A stretch of 64,000 nucleotides of DNA from NCBI RefSeq assembly GCF_029168945.1, contig NC_083601.1, forward strand, positions 19,372,160-19,436,159, given 5' to 3'. Both the position numbers and the translations under genes were made by a program. Shown here in pieces: positions 48,430 through 60,449 of the stretch. How positions within the stretch are numbered: the first letter of the stretch is position 1; each line of letters starts with the position of its first letter. The stretch is from Cannabis sativa (taxonomy: Eukaryota > Streptophyta > Magnoliopsida > Rosales > Cannabaceae). Below the pieces are notes generated by a model. That model ran no database searches. It saw only the letters and a list, made by a program, of their open reading frames with translations, and was not told the origin of the DNA.

Positions 48430-50276
48430 TTTAAAAATAATATATGTATTTTGTATAATCATTTAAATTCGATAATGAAAAATTACAAACTAAAGTTGGT
48501 TTAAATAAAAATCAACTTTATTTAATTTTCAATTATTATTTAAATTTAAAAAATAAATTCAAATAAATATCGAACAAGTTCCATAATATAATAATGAAAA
48601 ATTAAAAATCAAAATTGATTTAAATAAAAAATCAACTTTAATTAATTTTCAATTATTAATTAAATTCAAAAAATAAACTTGAATATAAAATGGAACAAAT
48701 TTGAAAATATCTTGTTTAAGTTGTTTTAGAAGAATCTAAAAAATCAACTTAAATATCTTTCAAATCAGATTTAATTAAATTTAAAATTAAGTTTTAACCA
48801 CTTAATTTTGAAGATATTCCATTTTAAGTTAATATTTGAAAAGATATTAACTTAAAAAATATCTAAAGAATCTTAATAACCAATGCCTAAAATTCCTCAA
48901 CTTAATTATGAAATTTTGAATTCAAAAGATATTCAGATTTAAGTTGGTTAGTTGTAGATAACTAAATATCAACTTAAATAGGAATATTTAATGAAAAATT
49001 TAAATTAAGTTCCAGAAAGAATCTAGATGGTTATAATTCTATATTTAATTAAATACAAGAAAATACATATAGTTTAGCTTAGAATATAAAATTCTTTAAA
49101 CTATGATTTTCTAAATTAATTTCAAAATAAATGAAATTAATTATGTTGCTAATTCAATTTTAATTAGGTTAAACTAGTGTAATTAACCTAGTACAGTCAT
49201 TCAAATCAGGCAAATGGGCCTTCACAATTGGGGTAGTTTGTGTGAGGGGGTGCTGGGTTCAGTATGTCGTACCCACTTCTATGGCTCCCAACTCTCACAC
49301 AAGGCCCAAAAGAGAGGAATTTAACCTTAATAAGAACAACTGTTATTAATTGAATAGGCCCAAAAACTAAATGGGCCTAAATAAATTCTATCAAGAACTA
49401 TGATAATTTATTTTAGCAACATTAACCTATATGCATCTATAATAAAATTAAACACATAGGCTCACACAGGCACACTTTGGATGGGTCCTATCATGTTGCT
49501 AGGTCATACACAGATGAAAGAAGATTGTAAATTATACCTGTTACAAATTATTATCTTGACCAAGGGAGCCATCAGATCATTAGATCTGGCAAAAGGTAAC
49601 CATGGCTATTTGCAATCAAGTAATAATAGGTTTTGAAAACTTACACACAAGTTAAAACACATACTCCTGCAACAGGGTTAGCTGGATAGTTGGAAGTAGG
49701 ATTAATTTAATTTTAAATAAATAATTTTGAAAAATAAAATAAAATTTTTAAAAAAATTAATTTCGGAAATAAAATTTAAATTTCGAAAATAATAAAAAAA
49801 ATTTAAAATTAAACCTACTATTATCTTATATCTATTTAAAATTTCATGATTATAAATATCTTATTTTAAATTTAAATAAGGTCAAAATATCTAAAAAGAT
49901 TTAAAAAAAATCTTAAAAGATAAGATATAATTAAAAATATCTTAAAAGATAAGATATTTTCAAATATCTTAAAAGATTTTATAAATATCTTATAAAATCT
50001 GACCTTTAATTTAAAAAAAAATATAATCAAATTTAAAAATAAGATAGATTTTTAAGCAAGAAGATAGATACTAATTCTATTCAAATTCAAATTACACTAA
50101 TATCTTTGAATTAAATTTTAAAAAAATATTAAATTAATTAAAAATGATAATTAGAATTGAATTAGGAATAATAATAGTATAAATACAAAACTATACAAAA
50201 AATTGGAAGTTAATTCCATGAAAAAGCATGAAAAATTGAAGAAAAACAAAAAAATTCGAAACTGTACGGACAGATT
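48430..50276 (-). other. AT-rich leader of copia #2
   Basis: Homologous to the leaders of #1 and #3; no gene seen. The 92-codon plus-strand frame at 50276-50554 and its counterpart at 11373-11723 in #1 reflect shared leader DNA. Confidence 0.7.
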
Positions 50277-50286
50277 TGCGATCGCA
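50277..50286 (-). other. Palindrome in the copia #2 leader
   Basis: TGCGATCGCA, a perfect 10-bp palindrome about 300 bp downstream of the LTR. On the minus strand it is followed by CTGTCCGTACAGTTTCG as in #1. It is shorter than the 16-bp version in #1. Confidence 0.5.
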
Positions 50287-50567
50287 GGAAAATATCAGCA
50301 CAGCCCCGATTTTTTCAAATCTTCAAAAAATCATAACTAATCCAAATAAAATCCAAATTAAGTTCTGTAAAAGGCTAACTTGCTTAATTTTTTCCATACT
50401 ATCCAATAATAATAATTCCAGAGATAAAATCGCAATTATTTTTCACGAAAATTTCACAAACATCAATCAATCATCAAATAACACTCAATACAACATGATA
50501 CCATCCAAAGAACATAGAAGCAATCGTTTTAAAGTCCAAATTTCTTCCAAGTAAATCAATTACCATG

Positions 50568-50579
50568 GCTCTGAGGCCA
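50568..50579 (-). other. Altered primer-binding site of copia #2
   Basis: The minus strand reads TGGCCTCAGAGC where #1 has TGGTATCAGAGC. The terminal TGG and the distal CAGAGC are kept; two bases differ. Confidence 0.7.
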
Positions 50580-50581
50580 GT

Positions 50582-52150
50582 TGTTGGAAATTATTTTACC
50601 AGGATCTTAGATCTACTCACAAGTATGTTAATTAACATCCTAAATAAGAACTTTCTAAAACGATAAATTAAACACATATAAAGTTTAAGCCTTCACTATC
50701 TATTTATAGCATTCCACTAGGGTTAGATTTGAATTATATGGCATTAAAATAATGAAAAAAATCAATTTAAAATACCTATAAAGGTGGCCGGCCATGGCTA
50801 GGTGGACTGGGCCTTGATTTTTGCAATTTTGCAATTTTAACACCTTTTGTATCTGATTTTCTCAAAAATGCCAATTTCCTAATTCAATCATTTAAATGCC
50901 AATTCTAACTATTTAATAACTATAAATAATTATTAAATAATATTTTCATTTATCATATTTATTAATTGAACCATACAAAGTATCATAATTAACAAATATG
51001 CCCCTATTAACTCTTTCTTTACAATTTCGACCTTACTTAGTGAAAATTTCACAAATAGACATAGTCTAATTCGTGAATTATAATTGATTAATCAAAACCA
51101 ATTACATGAGTCTTACAAGCAATATTATCTCAACTAGTGGGGGGACCATGGGTCTATATAACTGAGCTTCCAATAAGTAGATCAAGAATTTAGTACTAAA
51201 ATTCACTAACTTATTAATTCTTCGTTGAATCCACGCATAGAACTTAGAATTGCACTCTCAGTATATAGAATGCTCTATATGTTCCACCATATAGACACAT
51301 CATTAGTTATCCATTGTTATAATCCTAATGTGATCAATGATCCTCTATATGAATGATCTACACAGTAAAGGGATTAAATTACCGTAACACCCTACTATGT
51401 ATTTTATCCTTAAAACACTTGACCCCGTATAAATGATATTTCAGCTTATGTGAAATGAGATCTCCACCATTTATTTTCGTTTGGTCAAGCTCGAAGGAGA
51501 TCATCCTTTGCTTACTATTCGCCAGGTAAAAGCTATAGATTCCATGTTTATGCTAGCGCTCCCACTCAATTGCACTACCGTGTTCCCAAAAAGTATGTAT
51601 CACCCTGACCTAAAAGTAGGCTTAACTAACAATTCAAAGGAACACGAATAGCCTTTCAAGATTGAGCCTAATCATAACAGGATTACGATCATTTGATCTA
51701 GGATCAACTTGGCTATATTGACTTGAATAGATTTTACGGTAAGTTTAATTAAATCTAAGTCAAAGTTCAATATCGGTCCCTTCCAATGCATACTCCATGC
51801 ATCCAACCTGAGCTTTACTTTAACCAATGTTCTGGAAAGAACATAGTATTTCTCCAAATACAAGTAAACTCTTGTTGTAGATTATCATATCAGTAAAACC
51901 CTGTGTCTGATAAATATAGGAAACTTTATTCACATAGTCATGTTTACTTTCCAATGTGATGACAGCACAATAAACATGATCAAGTATGTGAAAAGGGTTT
52001 AAGATGAATTTATAAATCAATTAGACAAGCAATTGATAAAGTGAGCCAAAACATACACAAATGAATGAAAAATACTTCTGTTTCTTTATTGATGTTGAAT
52101 AAAATAGATTACATTGAAATGGAGTTTTATTTAGGGCATAAAACCTAACA
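50582..52150 (-). repeat. 5' LTR of copia #2
   Basis: 1,569 bp. TATA box at 50701-50708 (minus strand TATAAATA). A different deletion from the one in its partner removes most of the sequence between the TATA-proximal TAGTGAAGG and CTTAAACTTTATATG, probably including the R region. Confidence 0.9.
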
Positions 52151-52155
52151 GTAGT

Positions 52156-53729
52156 TCCCAGACTATTGTTACGTATGCGGCCATTCGCTCGCTGTGTGTT
52201 TGGTATTCTCCGGATAATTGGTTTACGACCAGTTGGGAATCACTATAGACTTCCACTCTTTTGGCTCCTACGACTTTTGCTAATTTCAGTCCTGCTATTA
52301 GGGCTTCATATTCGGCCTCATTGTTTGAAGCTGCGAAGTCGAACCGTAGGGCCGCTTGGAGTCGCAGTCCGGTTGGTGATATCATCGCCACTCCGGCTCT
52401 GGAACCATTTTCATTGGAGGCTCCATCTACAAATACTCTCCATGTGGGGATTGGCGGTACCGGTATATTCGCGGTAGCCTCGGCTTCGTTGCATTCAGTA
52501 ATGAAGTTCGCCAAGGCTTGGCATTTTATAGAAATTAAGGGTATGTAGTGCAAGTCAAATTGACTTAGCTCCATTGCCCACTTGAGGAGCCTTCCGGATG
52601 CTTCAGGTTTTTGGAGGACTTGCCGGAGCGGGTGGTTGGTCAGTATCTTGATCGGATGTGCTTGGAAGTATGGCCTCAGTTTCCTTGACGCCATCAGGAG
52701 GCAAAAAACCAACTTTTCAATGACTGGGTATCTTGCTTCGGCTCCTATTATGCGCTTACTGACATAGTACACAGGATGCTGAGTTTTCTCTTCTTCCCGG
52801 ACTAGGGCAGCACTGATCGCGTGTTCGGAGACAGCCAAATATAGAAATAGGTCTTCTTCGAGAACGTGTTTTGATAGGATAGGAGGCTTGGCCATGTGCT
52901 CTTTTAGTTTTTTGAATGCCTCCTCGCACTCGTCCGACCATTCAAACTTTTGGCACTTCTTCAATATGTTGAAGAAGGGTATGCACTTGTCCGTGGACCG
53001 TGAGATGAAGCGGCTTAAGGCCGCTACCTTTCCAGTCAGGCTCTGCACATCTTTATGCTTTTTGGGGGATGGCATGCTCAGGAGAGCCTGGATTTTTTCC
53101 AGATTTGCCTCAATCCCTCTTTGACTGACAATGAAGCCCAGAAACTTTCCTCACTTGACCCCAAAGGTGCATTTCTTTGGGTTGAGCTTCATGCCGTATC
53201 TCCGGACCACTTCGAAGCATTCCTCTAAGTCGCTTGCATGGCTGTTGCATGCTTTGGATTTGACGAGCATGTCATCTACATAAACCTCCATATTTCGCCC
53301 CAGGAGGCCTTTGAACATCCGGTTGACCATTCTCTGGTAGGTTGCTCCGGCGTTTTTCAGTCCGAAGGGCATGACTAAGTAACAGTATACCCCCTTATCG
53401 GTCCTGAAGCTAGTGCACTCCTGGTCTGCCGTATGCATCTTTATTTGATTGTACCCAGCATAGGCGTCCATGAAGGATAGCAGTTTGAACCCAGAAGTGG
53501 CGTCTACCATCTGGTCGATCCTGGGCAGCGGGAAGCAGTCCTTCGGACAAGCTTTGTTTAGATCAGTGAAATCTATACAAACTCGCCAAGTTCCGTTCGG
53601 CTTGGGCACCAGGACCGGATTGGCTAGCCACTCCGGGTAGTATACGTCGCGGATCATGTCGTTAGTCAAAAGTTTGCCCACCTCTTTCTCCAGAGCCTCG
53701 GCTTCCACCGAGTCGAGCGGGTGTCGCTT
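52156..53729 (-). pseudogene. Gypsy reverse transcriptase, RNase H and second RNase H
   Basis: After a TAA at about 53730 the frame reads the RT: KRHPLDSVEAEALEKEV, NPVLVPKPNGTWRVCIDFTD, FPLPRIDQMVDATSG, MPFGLKNAGATYQR and the catalytic VYVDDMLVKS. A TGA at about 53150 interrupts FGVK/GKFLGFIVS. The connected RNase H follows (DLFLYLAVSEHAISAALV, HPVYYVSKR). Then a second RNase H begins with WRVFVDGASNENGS, NNEAEYEALIAGL and VYSDSQLVVNQLSGEYQ. Copia #2 is inserted just after YVTIVWELL. The second, archaeal-like RNase H is the key lineage marker of Tat/Ogre elements. Only two stops separate the pieces. Confidence 0.92.
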
Positions 53730-56700
53730 TTACTGGACGGGGGGCATGTCCGGATTGACGTTGAGTACGTGGGTGATGACATGAGGGCTTATGCCAGTCA
53801 TGTCTTCTTGGCGCCATGCAAAGATGTCGATGGCGCCCTTCAGTGTTTTTATTATTTTTTCTTTTTCCTCCGGATCTAGGTTCTTCCCTAGCCGGAGTAC
53901 TTTGGTGGAGTCGAGGTCGCACACTGATAATTCCTCGACATCCTCCATCGGTTCCACAATTCTTTCGGACCCCACACGGGGGTCTAACTCATCTTCTTCA
54001 GCCACTTCTGGCTCAACTGACTCCCGGACCATTAGTACGGGCAGGTGGGTTGCGACATTGTAACATTGTCTTGCTTCCCCCTGGTTTCCCCTCACCGTTC
54101 CGATCCCGGCTTCCCGGGTAGGGAACTTCAGGCACAGGTGCCGAATCGATGTGACTGCGCCAAAGTCTACCAAGGCCGGTCGGCCGAGGATCGCGTTGTA
54201 AGCTGTCGGACAGTCCACCACTACGAAAGTGCAGTATTTAAATGTGCTCTGGGGGGTGTCCGGGCACAAGGTGACTGGGAGCCTTACTTTTCCCATTGGG
54301 ATAAGTGTCGTCCCGTTAAACCCTGTGAGCTGGGACCCACTAGGCGAGAGGTCCCGGTCCGTCAAGCCTATTGCGGTGAAGGCTTCCTTGAAGAGTAGGT
54401 TCACGGAACTTCCATTGTCAATTAAGACTCTGGCCACCACTTTATTCGCGATGGGGGTCTCTATGACCAATGGGTCATGATGAGGGAAGCGCACTGTCTT
54501 GGCGTCTTCTTCCGTGAACGTGATGGGTTGGTCCATCAGCCGGGGCCTTTGAGCTGGGAGTTGAGTAACCTCCCAAACCTCATTGTGTTTCACGGCCCCT
54601 GCGTATCGTTTAAGCTCCTTGCGAGTAGTTCCTCCGATATGGGGACCTCCGGAGATCAAGGCTACCCTCCCATTAGGCCTGGGCGGCAGACCAGGGATGT
54701 GCTGGGCGTCGCCCGTGGGAGCAGCTGGAGCTAATGCCCCTGCTGTACCCCCCGGTGTTCCCTGAGGCATACCCACAGTCGCCTGGCCCGGATTAAGGTG
54801 GGGCAACCTGTTTTTGATCCACTCGTAGAGGTGGCCTAACCGGATTAGGTTTTCAATCTCGTCCTTGAGATTCTTGCATTCATTGGTGCTATGACCGATG
54901 TCGTTGTGGTACTCGCATCTTTTACTCGGATCTCTCCGGGAGCTATCCTTGTACAACGGTTGTGGCCTCCGGTACTGTGTATTTTGCCTAGTAGCAAAGT
55001 ACACACGCTCTTGGGAGTCCGACAGCTCCGTGTATTGAGTGTACTGGAGGGTGTACCCCTTTTTCAGGCGCTTCTCCCCCGTCCGGGTGCTACCCTTGGA
55101 GGACCTTTTACTCCTCGAGCCCTGGGAAGGACCTGCCAGGCTAGCAGTCGGAGCAGAGTGCGAAGGAGTTTGTCCATTTATTCCGGACGGGTTGCCAAAA
55201 TGGGATGATGCTGGTGCCAAGGGCTTGTTCTGACTATATCCGGGGGTAGCAGAGAATTGTATGCCACTTGCTTGTGGAGTTACGGTCGGGGTAATACCCG
55301 AGGGCGATACTCCGGGCGTATATCCTGCTATCCCGGTGGGATAGTATCCTCCGTAAGCCACGATTTGGGCTTCTTCGAGGTTGATATATTTTTGGACTCT
55401 CTTCTGGAAGTCCTGAAGGCTAGCGGCTCCTTCTTGCTGTAGTTCATTCCAGAAAGGAGTCCCAGTGCGGATGCCTGCTCGGAGTAGCGCAAGCTGTTGT
55501 CCGTCGTCAACTTTCTTGGTTTTCGAGGCTTCCTCTCGGAACCTCTTTATGTAATTCTTCAAGGTATCGGTGGGCAGTTGCTTGATATTAGTCAAGGCAC
55601 TGACCTCCAGGTTGACCTTTCTTGCGGCGACAAACTGCCTCCGAAAGTTGGTCTGTAGCTTGTTCCAACAGCCCACGGATCCCGGTTCCAATCTTTTGAA
55701 CCATTCCTCGCGGACCCACTTAGAGTAAGCGGGAAGCACAGACATTTGGCGTCATTGCTGACCCTCATGACCGTCATGACACGGTTGAACCGTGACAAGT
55801 GGTCGCTAGGATCGGAGTTCCCGGTATAAGCTGCCATTTCGGGCATCTTGAAGTTCTTAGGGAGCTCCGCCTCTAAGATGTGCTTCGCACATTGCTTCCG
55901 ATCCTCGCTGTTTGAGTCGGAGTCGTCTCCTTTTTGTCTCCGGAAGACTCGGGCAATGTCTTTTCGAAGTATGGCGAGTTCCGCCATAATTTCTTCATTT
56001 AACGTACCCGTGGAGACCGCGGGTCCGTATCTTTTTTGGTCAAGGTGATCTCGGAGATTACCTTGGTTTCCATTGATTTGATTTCTCAGATCAACGGGAG
56101 GACACCTCTGTCCTCTTCTCCCTCTGCCCCCAAGCTCTTGGTGCACGGAAACGCTTTTTCGGTCCTCTCGATCCTGAGGGCCAAAGCTCCCTTTTTGGGG
56201 CTTGCCCCTTTGCGGACCTTTCCCTTTAGGGAAATCTGAGCGGACCTTTCGCGGATCCTGCGCCTTTTTCTTTCGTCCTGGGTAGAGGTAGGGTTTTTTG
56301 TTTGGTTCCCTTCAGCAGGGTACCTTATAGGGCTAGGCTCCCTAGATTTCTGTTGTTGGGAACTAGGCGAGGACGTCGCTGGTTCCTTGCCAAGTCCAGC
56401 GGTCATTGCCTTGGGGTGCACGTGAATGCCAGCCGCCTCCATGGCTTTTTGCATGGCCAGCATCACTTCTTGCATTTTCTGGTTTTGCGCTTTCTGAGCT
56501 TCGATCTCGGCTTCGTGATCGATAGCTTTTTGTCTGAGAAGCACCAATTCCGAGTAACTACCTTCGTCGTAGGCATACTCATCGAGGTTTCCCTCGTAGT
56601 CATCATCTGGAATTCCTTCTTCTTCCTCGGAACCCTCAGCTGCTCTTGAGGCTACATCTTCCTCATTCGGGTCTTGAGCATCTTCGAGAGGGCGAGGCTG

Positions 56701-56786
56701 ACGAGTACTTCTAGTCTCCACAATGTTTGTGAAGTCAAGTGTTCGTTTACAGTAGCTTTCTTCAGCTCTCAATGAAAGCACCAAAA
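53730..56786 (-). pseudogene. Gypsy gag and protease
   Basis: Gag begins just inside the LTR with an acidic region (NEEDVASRAAEGSEEEEG), a coiled stretch (HEAEIEAQKAQNQKMQEVM) and a basic segment. Frameshifts near 56145 and 55715 connect it to the capsid-like part (FKMPEMAAYTGNSDPSDHLS, WFKRLEPGSVG, RRQFVAARKVNLEVSAL, LKNYIKRFREEASK). Next comes a Tat-type zinc-binding segment (CEYHNDIGHSTNEC) and the protease (RVLIDNGSSVNLLF, then AILGRPAL). The frame ends with the RT lead-in IFAWRQEDMTGISPHVI and a TAA at 53730. Apart from two frameshifts it is well kept. The exact start codon is unclear. Confidence 0.88.
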
Positions 56787-57566
56787 TGTTGACCGAGGTT
56801 TTCGGCAACTAATGAAATATTATAAAGTTACTGAGCTGTAAGAAATTGAGAGAAGGATTTTTACGTGGTTGGGGCGTTAATGAGCCTTAGTCCACGAGTC
56901 TTTGTTATTTATGGATGTCTTTAATACAGAGAATGTATTTGGGGAGTGTTTCACTCTTATAAATACAGAGAATGTTCTTGGTGAGTATTTACTCTACTTG
57001 CTCATGTGCAGCCCAAGATTCTCGATCCCATTTAATGAGCTTTGATGGGGTATTTATAGTATTTTTGGTGGGGTGATCCCCAGAGTTATTCTTACAAGTG
57101 TATCTGTAAGTATCCATAAAGTTGGGCATTCCCAATGAATATACCATGGGTAATGCATGGTCAAATCCCTAGGTGCTGTAGGGTTTTTATGTGGAATGTC
57201 CTTATTGCCTTTTGACTGATGTGACTCTTCACAGTGTAGCCGTCGCTAGACTTAAATGATCATTACTGTGCAGCTGTTGGTTGGAGGTTGTGCCGTCAGA
57301 TTTTATTGCGTGTAGCAGTCCCAACACGCTTCCTCCCATGCGGCATTTAATGCGACTTGATTGCTCAGGAGAAACCTGACACCTCCTGGAGATGCCTTAG
57401 CGTTATTCGAGCTTCCGGGAGCATATGGAGTTCCATGTGCCTTCTCCGGGGGCTACGTCCTAGACGCTACCTTATGGCATAAAGACTTAGCAAATATTGT
57501 AAATTGCTTGATCCACGTGTCCTTATCTGGTTGGTCCACGTATATTGGACAAAATCAGAAGCAACA
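56787..57566 (-). repeat. 5' LTR of the gypsy element
   Basis: 780 bp, same ends as the partner. Just inside, the minus strand reads TTTTGGTGCTTTCATTGAG, the position of the primer-binding site; I do not assign the tRNA. TCTAT follows on the outside. Confidence 0.95.
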
Positions 57567-57571
57567 TCTAT

Positions 57572-57742
57572 CATATTTAACTATAAAATAACAATTATAA
57601 AAATCTATTAGTAACAAAATATACAAATAATAATGTAAAGAACTAAACCAAATTTAATATTACACATCATAAAATGAAAAAAAAAAAGGCTTGAATTTTT
57701 GTATTGAGGACTTGTATATTTAATCTAATGGTTTTTGTATTG
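57572..57742. other. Flank right of the gypsy element
   Basis: AT-rich, no gene. It joins to 25779 in the sequence before insertion. Confidence 0.4.
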
Positions 57743-58493
57743 AGGATTATTACAGTAGGTATTGAGTAAAATATCTATCAATAGGGATAATAATTTATAA
57801 CCTTTGATTTAATTTAATGACTCAAATTAATTCTTGAAAACTACACCATAATTAATATATTTATTTATAATTAATCTTGAATATTATTAATTATAGATTT
57901 AAGTAACTTAACTCCAAACCATAATTTTTTTTACTTTTTATTTTACATCTACTAAAAATGTAATTTAATTTTTTATATTTTTTAATTTTAAATTTACATA
58001 AAAATATATTTTAATTAAATTTATTTTAAAACAATAATTATACTTATAGAAAATTATAACATGTTCAACTTATAATAATCAATATAAGCATTGTAGTTGA
58101 TGTAAGAGAATTTTATCACTTACACTATGATTATATTGTTGATTGTATTGATTATTTTAGGATTAAATAACTTGAATATTTTGTACTCTTTTAGCTATAA
58201 TATTGTTAAATAGAAAATAAAATTAATATATAATTTAAAATTAAAAAATAATTAATTAAAATTATAAAACGTTATAATAAGGTAAATAAGTAAGAAAAAT
58301 TATAGGTTTGGAGTTAGCTTTGAAGTATTATTAGTTGGATCCAAATTAATATTTAAAATTAATTATAAATAAAAACATATTAATTATGGTGTAGTTTCCA
58401 AGACTTAATTTAAGCCATTTGATTAAATCAATGACTATAAATCATTATACCTATCAATAGGTAAAAATTACAATACCTATTGTATTAGCTCCC
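57743..58493. mobile_element. Foldback MITE with roughly 180-bp inverted arms
   Basis: The left arm (57743-57920) and the reverse complement of the right arm (58305-58493) align across their length, sharing GGTATTG, ATCAATAGG-like, AAACTACACCATAATTAATAT and AACTCCAAACC. About 385 bp of AT-rich spacer lies between. No coding capacity; ends and target duplication are not resolved. Confidence 0.65.
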
Positions 58494-58497
58494 ATTA

Positions 58498-58503
58498 TAT
58501 ATA

Positions 58504-58548
<45 letters not shown>
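58498..58548. repeat. (AT)n microsatellite
   Basis: About 50 bp of alternating A and T, a usual target or edge for AT-preferring elements, between two MITEs. Confidence 0.9.
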
Positions 58549-58550
<2 letters not shown>

Positions 58551-58558
58551 GAGGTTTC

Positions 58559-59475
58559 AATGGTTACATTTTTATTGTAACCATTATGGTTACATTTTTT
58601 TAAGCCATTGGATTACTATTAAATGATTGTGATTAATTTGGAAATTAAATAAAAATAAATAATAAATAACTTGTAACCTGAAAGTAACCTAATCATTTAT
58701 TTCCTTATAAAACTTTAATTAAGATTAATTATATTTTAAAATTAAATTAATTATAATCATTAATTAATTTTTTGTAATTTATTACTATATAAGGATCTTT
58801 TAGCAATTTATTTTTTTATACTTAAATTATTTAAAATTTTATAGCAAAACTTTTTATAATTTAAAATTATACAAATATAATTTCATAATTTAAATTTTAT
58901 TATTCTTGTAATCTTAATTTTTAATTATTACACTTAATTATTTAATTTTTTTATTTAAATATTTAAAAAGTAAAAAATGAAATAAGTTGAAGGACTTTTA
59001 GAAAAAAAATGGCTGCACTTGTTATCGATTGATTAGCTTGAGGCCTCATACTTAGTTCATATAATTGTAACAAAATATTTAATATCATTTCAAAATAATT
59101 AATTATTTGAAAATTTATTATAAGAAGAGAATTTTAATTTGTGTCAAAAGAAGTTTAATTTTTGTAAAAAAATAAATTTTATTGTAAATATTATAATTAA
59201 ATGGCTTAATTATTAAAATAATTCAAGTAAGGATTTAAATATAAATATTGATTGCTAAAAGAGGTCTTGTTAAATATTTAATTAATTATTTAAAAAAATA
59301 GTTAATTATAATTAAATAATTCTAAAAAAGGAATGTCTATTTAATTAATTATTTTAAGAAAATAGTTAATTATAATTAATTAAATCTAAAAAAGGAAAGT
59401 CTACCTATTAGTAACCTGTTATTACAGGTTAAAGAAAAATGTAACCATATGGTTACAATAAAAATGTAACCATTG
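58559..59475. mobile_element. MITE with about 43-bp terminal inverted repeats
   Basis: The left end AATGGTTACATTTTTATTGT followed by AACCAT...GGTTACATTTTT is repeated as reverse complement at the right end (59433-59475). Each end itself contains the short inverted pair TGTAACCA/TGGTTACA. The interior is AT-rich and non-coding. A clear target duplication was not found. Confidence 0.7.
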
Positions 59476-59750
59476 AATAGTCACCCATATATATATATCA
59501 ATTAATTTTTAATCTATAAGAAAGAGTAGACATAAATTAGAATATTTTAGCCATGAACAAATTTTATTTGACAATAAAGTATAGTATCTACATATTCAAT
59601 ATTTTATGATTAATCAAATAAATGCATGATCTTAACGTAAGATAATTCATCAAACTATAACATTCTTTTCTTTAAACTTAACAAATAAAATGTTATAAGC
59701 AAAAAAATTTAAGCACATAGCAATTTTAGGACATTTACTTGTGTATCATC

Positions 59751-59946
59751 TCAACTCTGGAAGATGACAAGATTTAAAAATAAAATATGTAATAATTTGT
59801 CAATTTCTAAAAATAGAATACAAACCTTAGATTTGGCATTCATCAACAATGTTGCATTGCAAGAAAGTAATAATTCAACAATCTCTTCAAATGCTGCTGC
59901 AGTAAGTGAAGCTGGTGAATTCATGAGCTGGTCTTGTATTTTGCAT
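59751..59946 (-). pseudogene. Candidate last two exons of an unrecognised host gene
   Basis: The minus-strand segment 59946-59826 (121 nt) is flanked by a TTATAATAG acceptor and an AAG|GTTTGT donor. It reads CKIQDQLMNSPASLTAAAF and then EEIVELLLSCNATLLMNAK, an amphipathic helical composition unlike the surrounding AT-rich noise. A 69-bp intron (59825-59757) ending CATCTTCCAG would join it to AGT TGA at 59756-59751, giving a C-terminus ...AKSKS. I do not know the family. Upstream exons are not visible: a MITE begins 20 bp beyond the acceptor and a LINE 500 bp beyond, so it may be a relic or the surviving tail of a gene. Confidence 0.35.
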
Positions 59947-59966
59947 CTATTATAAATAAAAATATA

Positions 59967-60340
59967 GTAAATAGCAGCATAAGTACCTAAAGTTTTTATA
60001 TTTGTAAGCGGCATAAATTCAATATTTATTTTTAGCAGCATAAATACCCAATGTTTGTAAAACTGTAATTTTTCTCTAATTTTATCAGTACAGACTCTGT
60101 TAATTATCTTAAACATGGCACATATAAGGCCTAAATTCTTGATCATTGGGTCTAGATAGAAATATGTAGTATCAGTTACTTCCAAATGTTCTTTTAATAA
60201 ATTTAAAACAGAGTCTGTACTGACGAAACTGGAAGAAAATTACAGTTTTACAAACATTAGGTACTTATGCTGCTAAAAATAAATATTGGGTTTATGATGC
60301 TTATAAACATAAACCTTTGAGTACTTATGTCGCTATTTAC
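59967..60340. mobile_element. MITE with about 135-bp inverted arms
   Basis: Left arm 59967-60103 and right arm 60208-60340 are inverted copies, sharing GTAAATAGC, ATAAGTAC, ATATTTATTTTTAGCAGCAT, TGTTTGTAAAACTGTAATTTT and CAGTACAGACTCTGTT. Total 374 bp. It sits 20 bp upstream of the candidate exon on the minus strand. Target duplication not resolved. Confidence 0.75.
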
Positions 60341-60449
60341 CCACAAAAATATTATAGTAGAGATATATTTTAAAACAAAATTAATAAAAAAGAAAAAAAA
60401 AAATTAGTCCATTAGATTGCACACTTGGCATGAGACTGGTGAGGAACTC

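Larger units (their letters stand above)
32533..52150 (-). mobile_element. Copia LTR retrotransposon #2, nested in the gypsy element
   Basis: Bounded by LTRs 32533-34311 and 50582-52150 and by the target copy GTAGT on both sides (32528-32532 and 52151-52155). It lies within the second RNase H of the gypsy element. Minus-strand order: 5' LTR (right), PBS, leader, gag-pol, then 3' LTR (left). It is itself interrupted by #3 at 36353-46374. Without #3 it is about 9.6 kb. Its LTRs differ at about a dozen to 15 bases plus two different deletions. Confidence 0.95.
25785..57566 (-). mobile_element. Ty3/gypsy retrotransposon, Tat lineage, carrying two nested copia elements
   Basis: Matching 780-bp LTRs (25785-26564 and 56787-57566) are flanked by TCTAT on both outer sides (25780-25784 and 57567-57571). 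Minus-strand order from the right is LTR, PBS region, gag, protease, RT, RNase H, second RNase H, then (after the nested block 32533-52150) integrase, an antisense gene and the left LTR. Without the insert the element is about 12.2 kb. A second RNase H after the RT-linked one, a DNGS protease and an antisense gene downstream of integrase are known marks of Tat-type elements. The LTRs differ at roughly 20 positions by eye, mostly transitions. Confidence 0.95.

Noticed and set aside
54045..54398. Several plus-strand frames across 53791-55442
   Set aside because: Shadows of the gypsy gag-protease frame on the minus strand.
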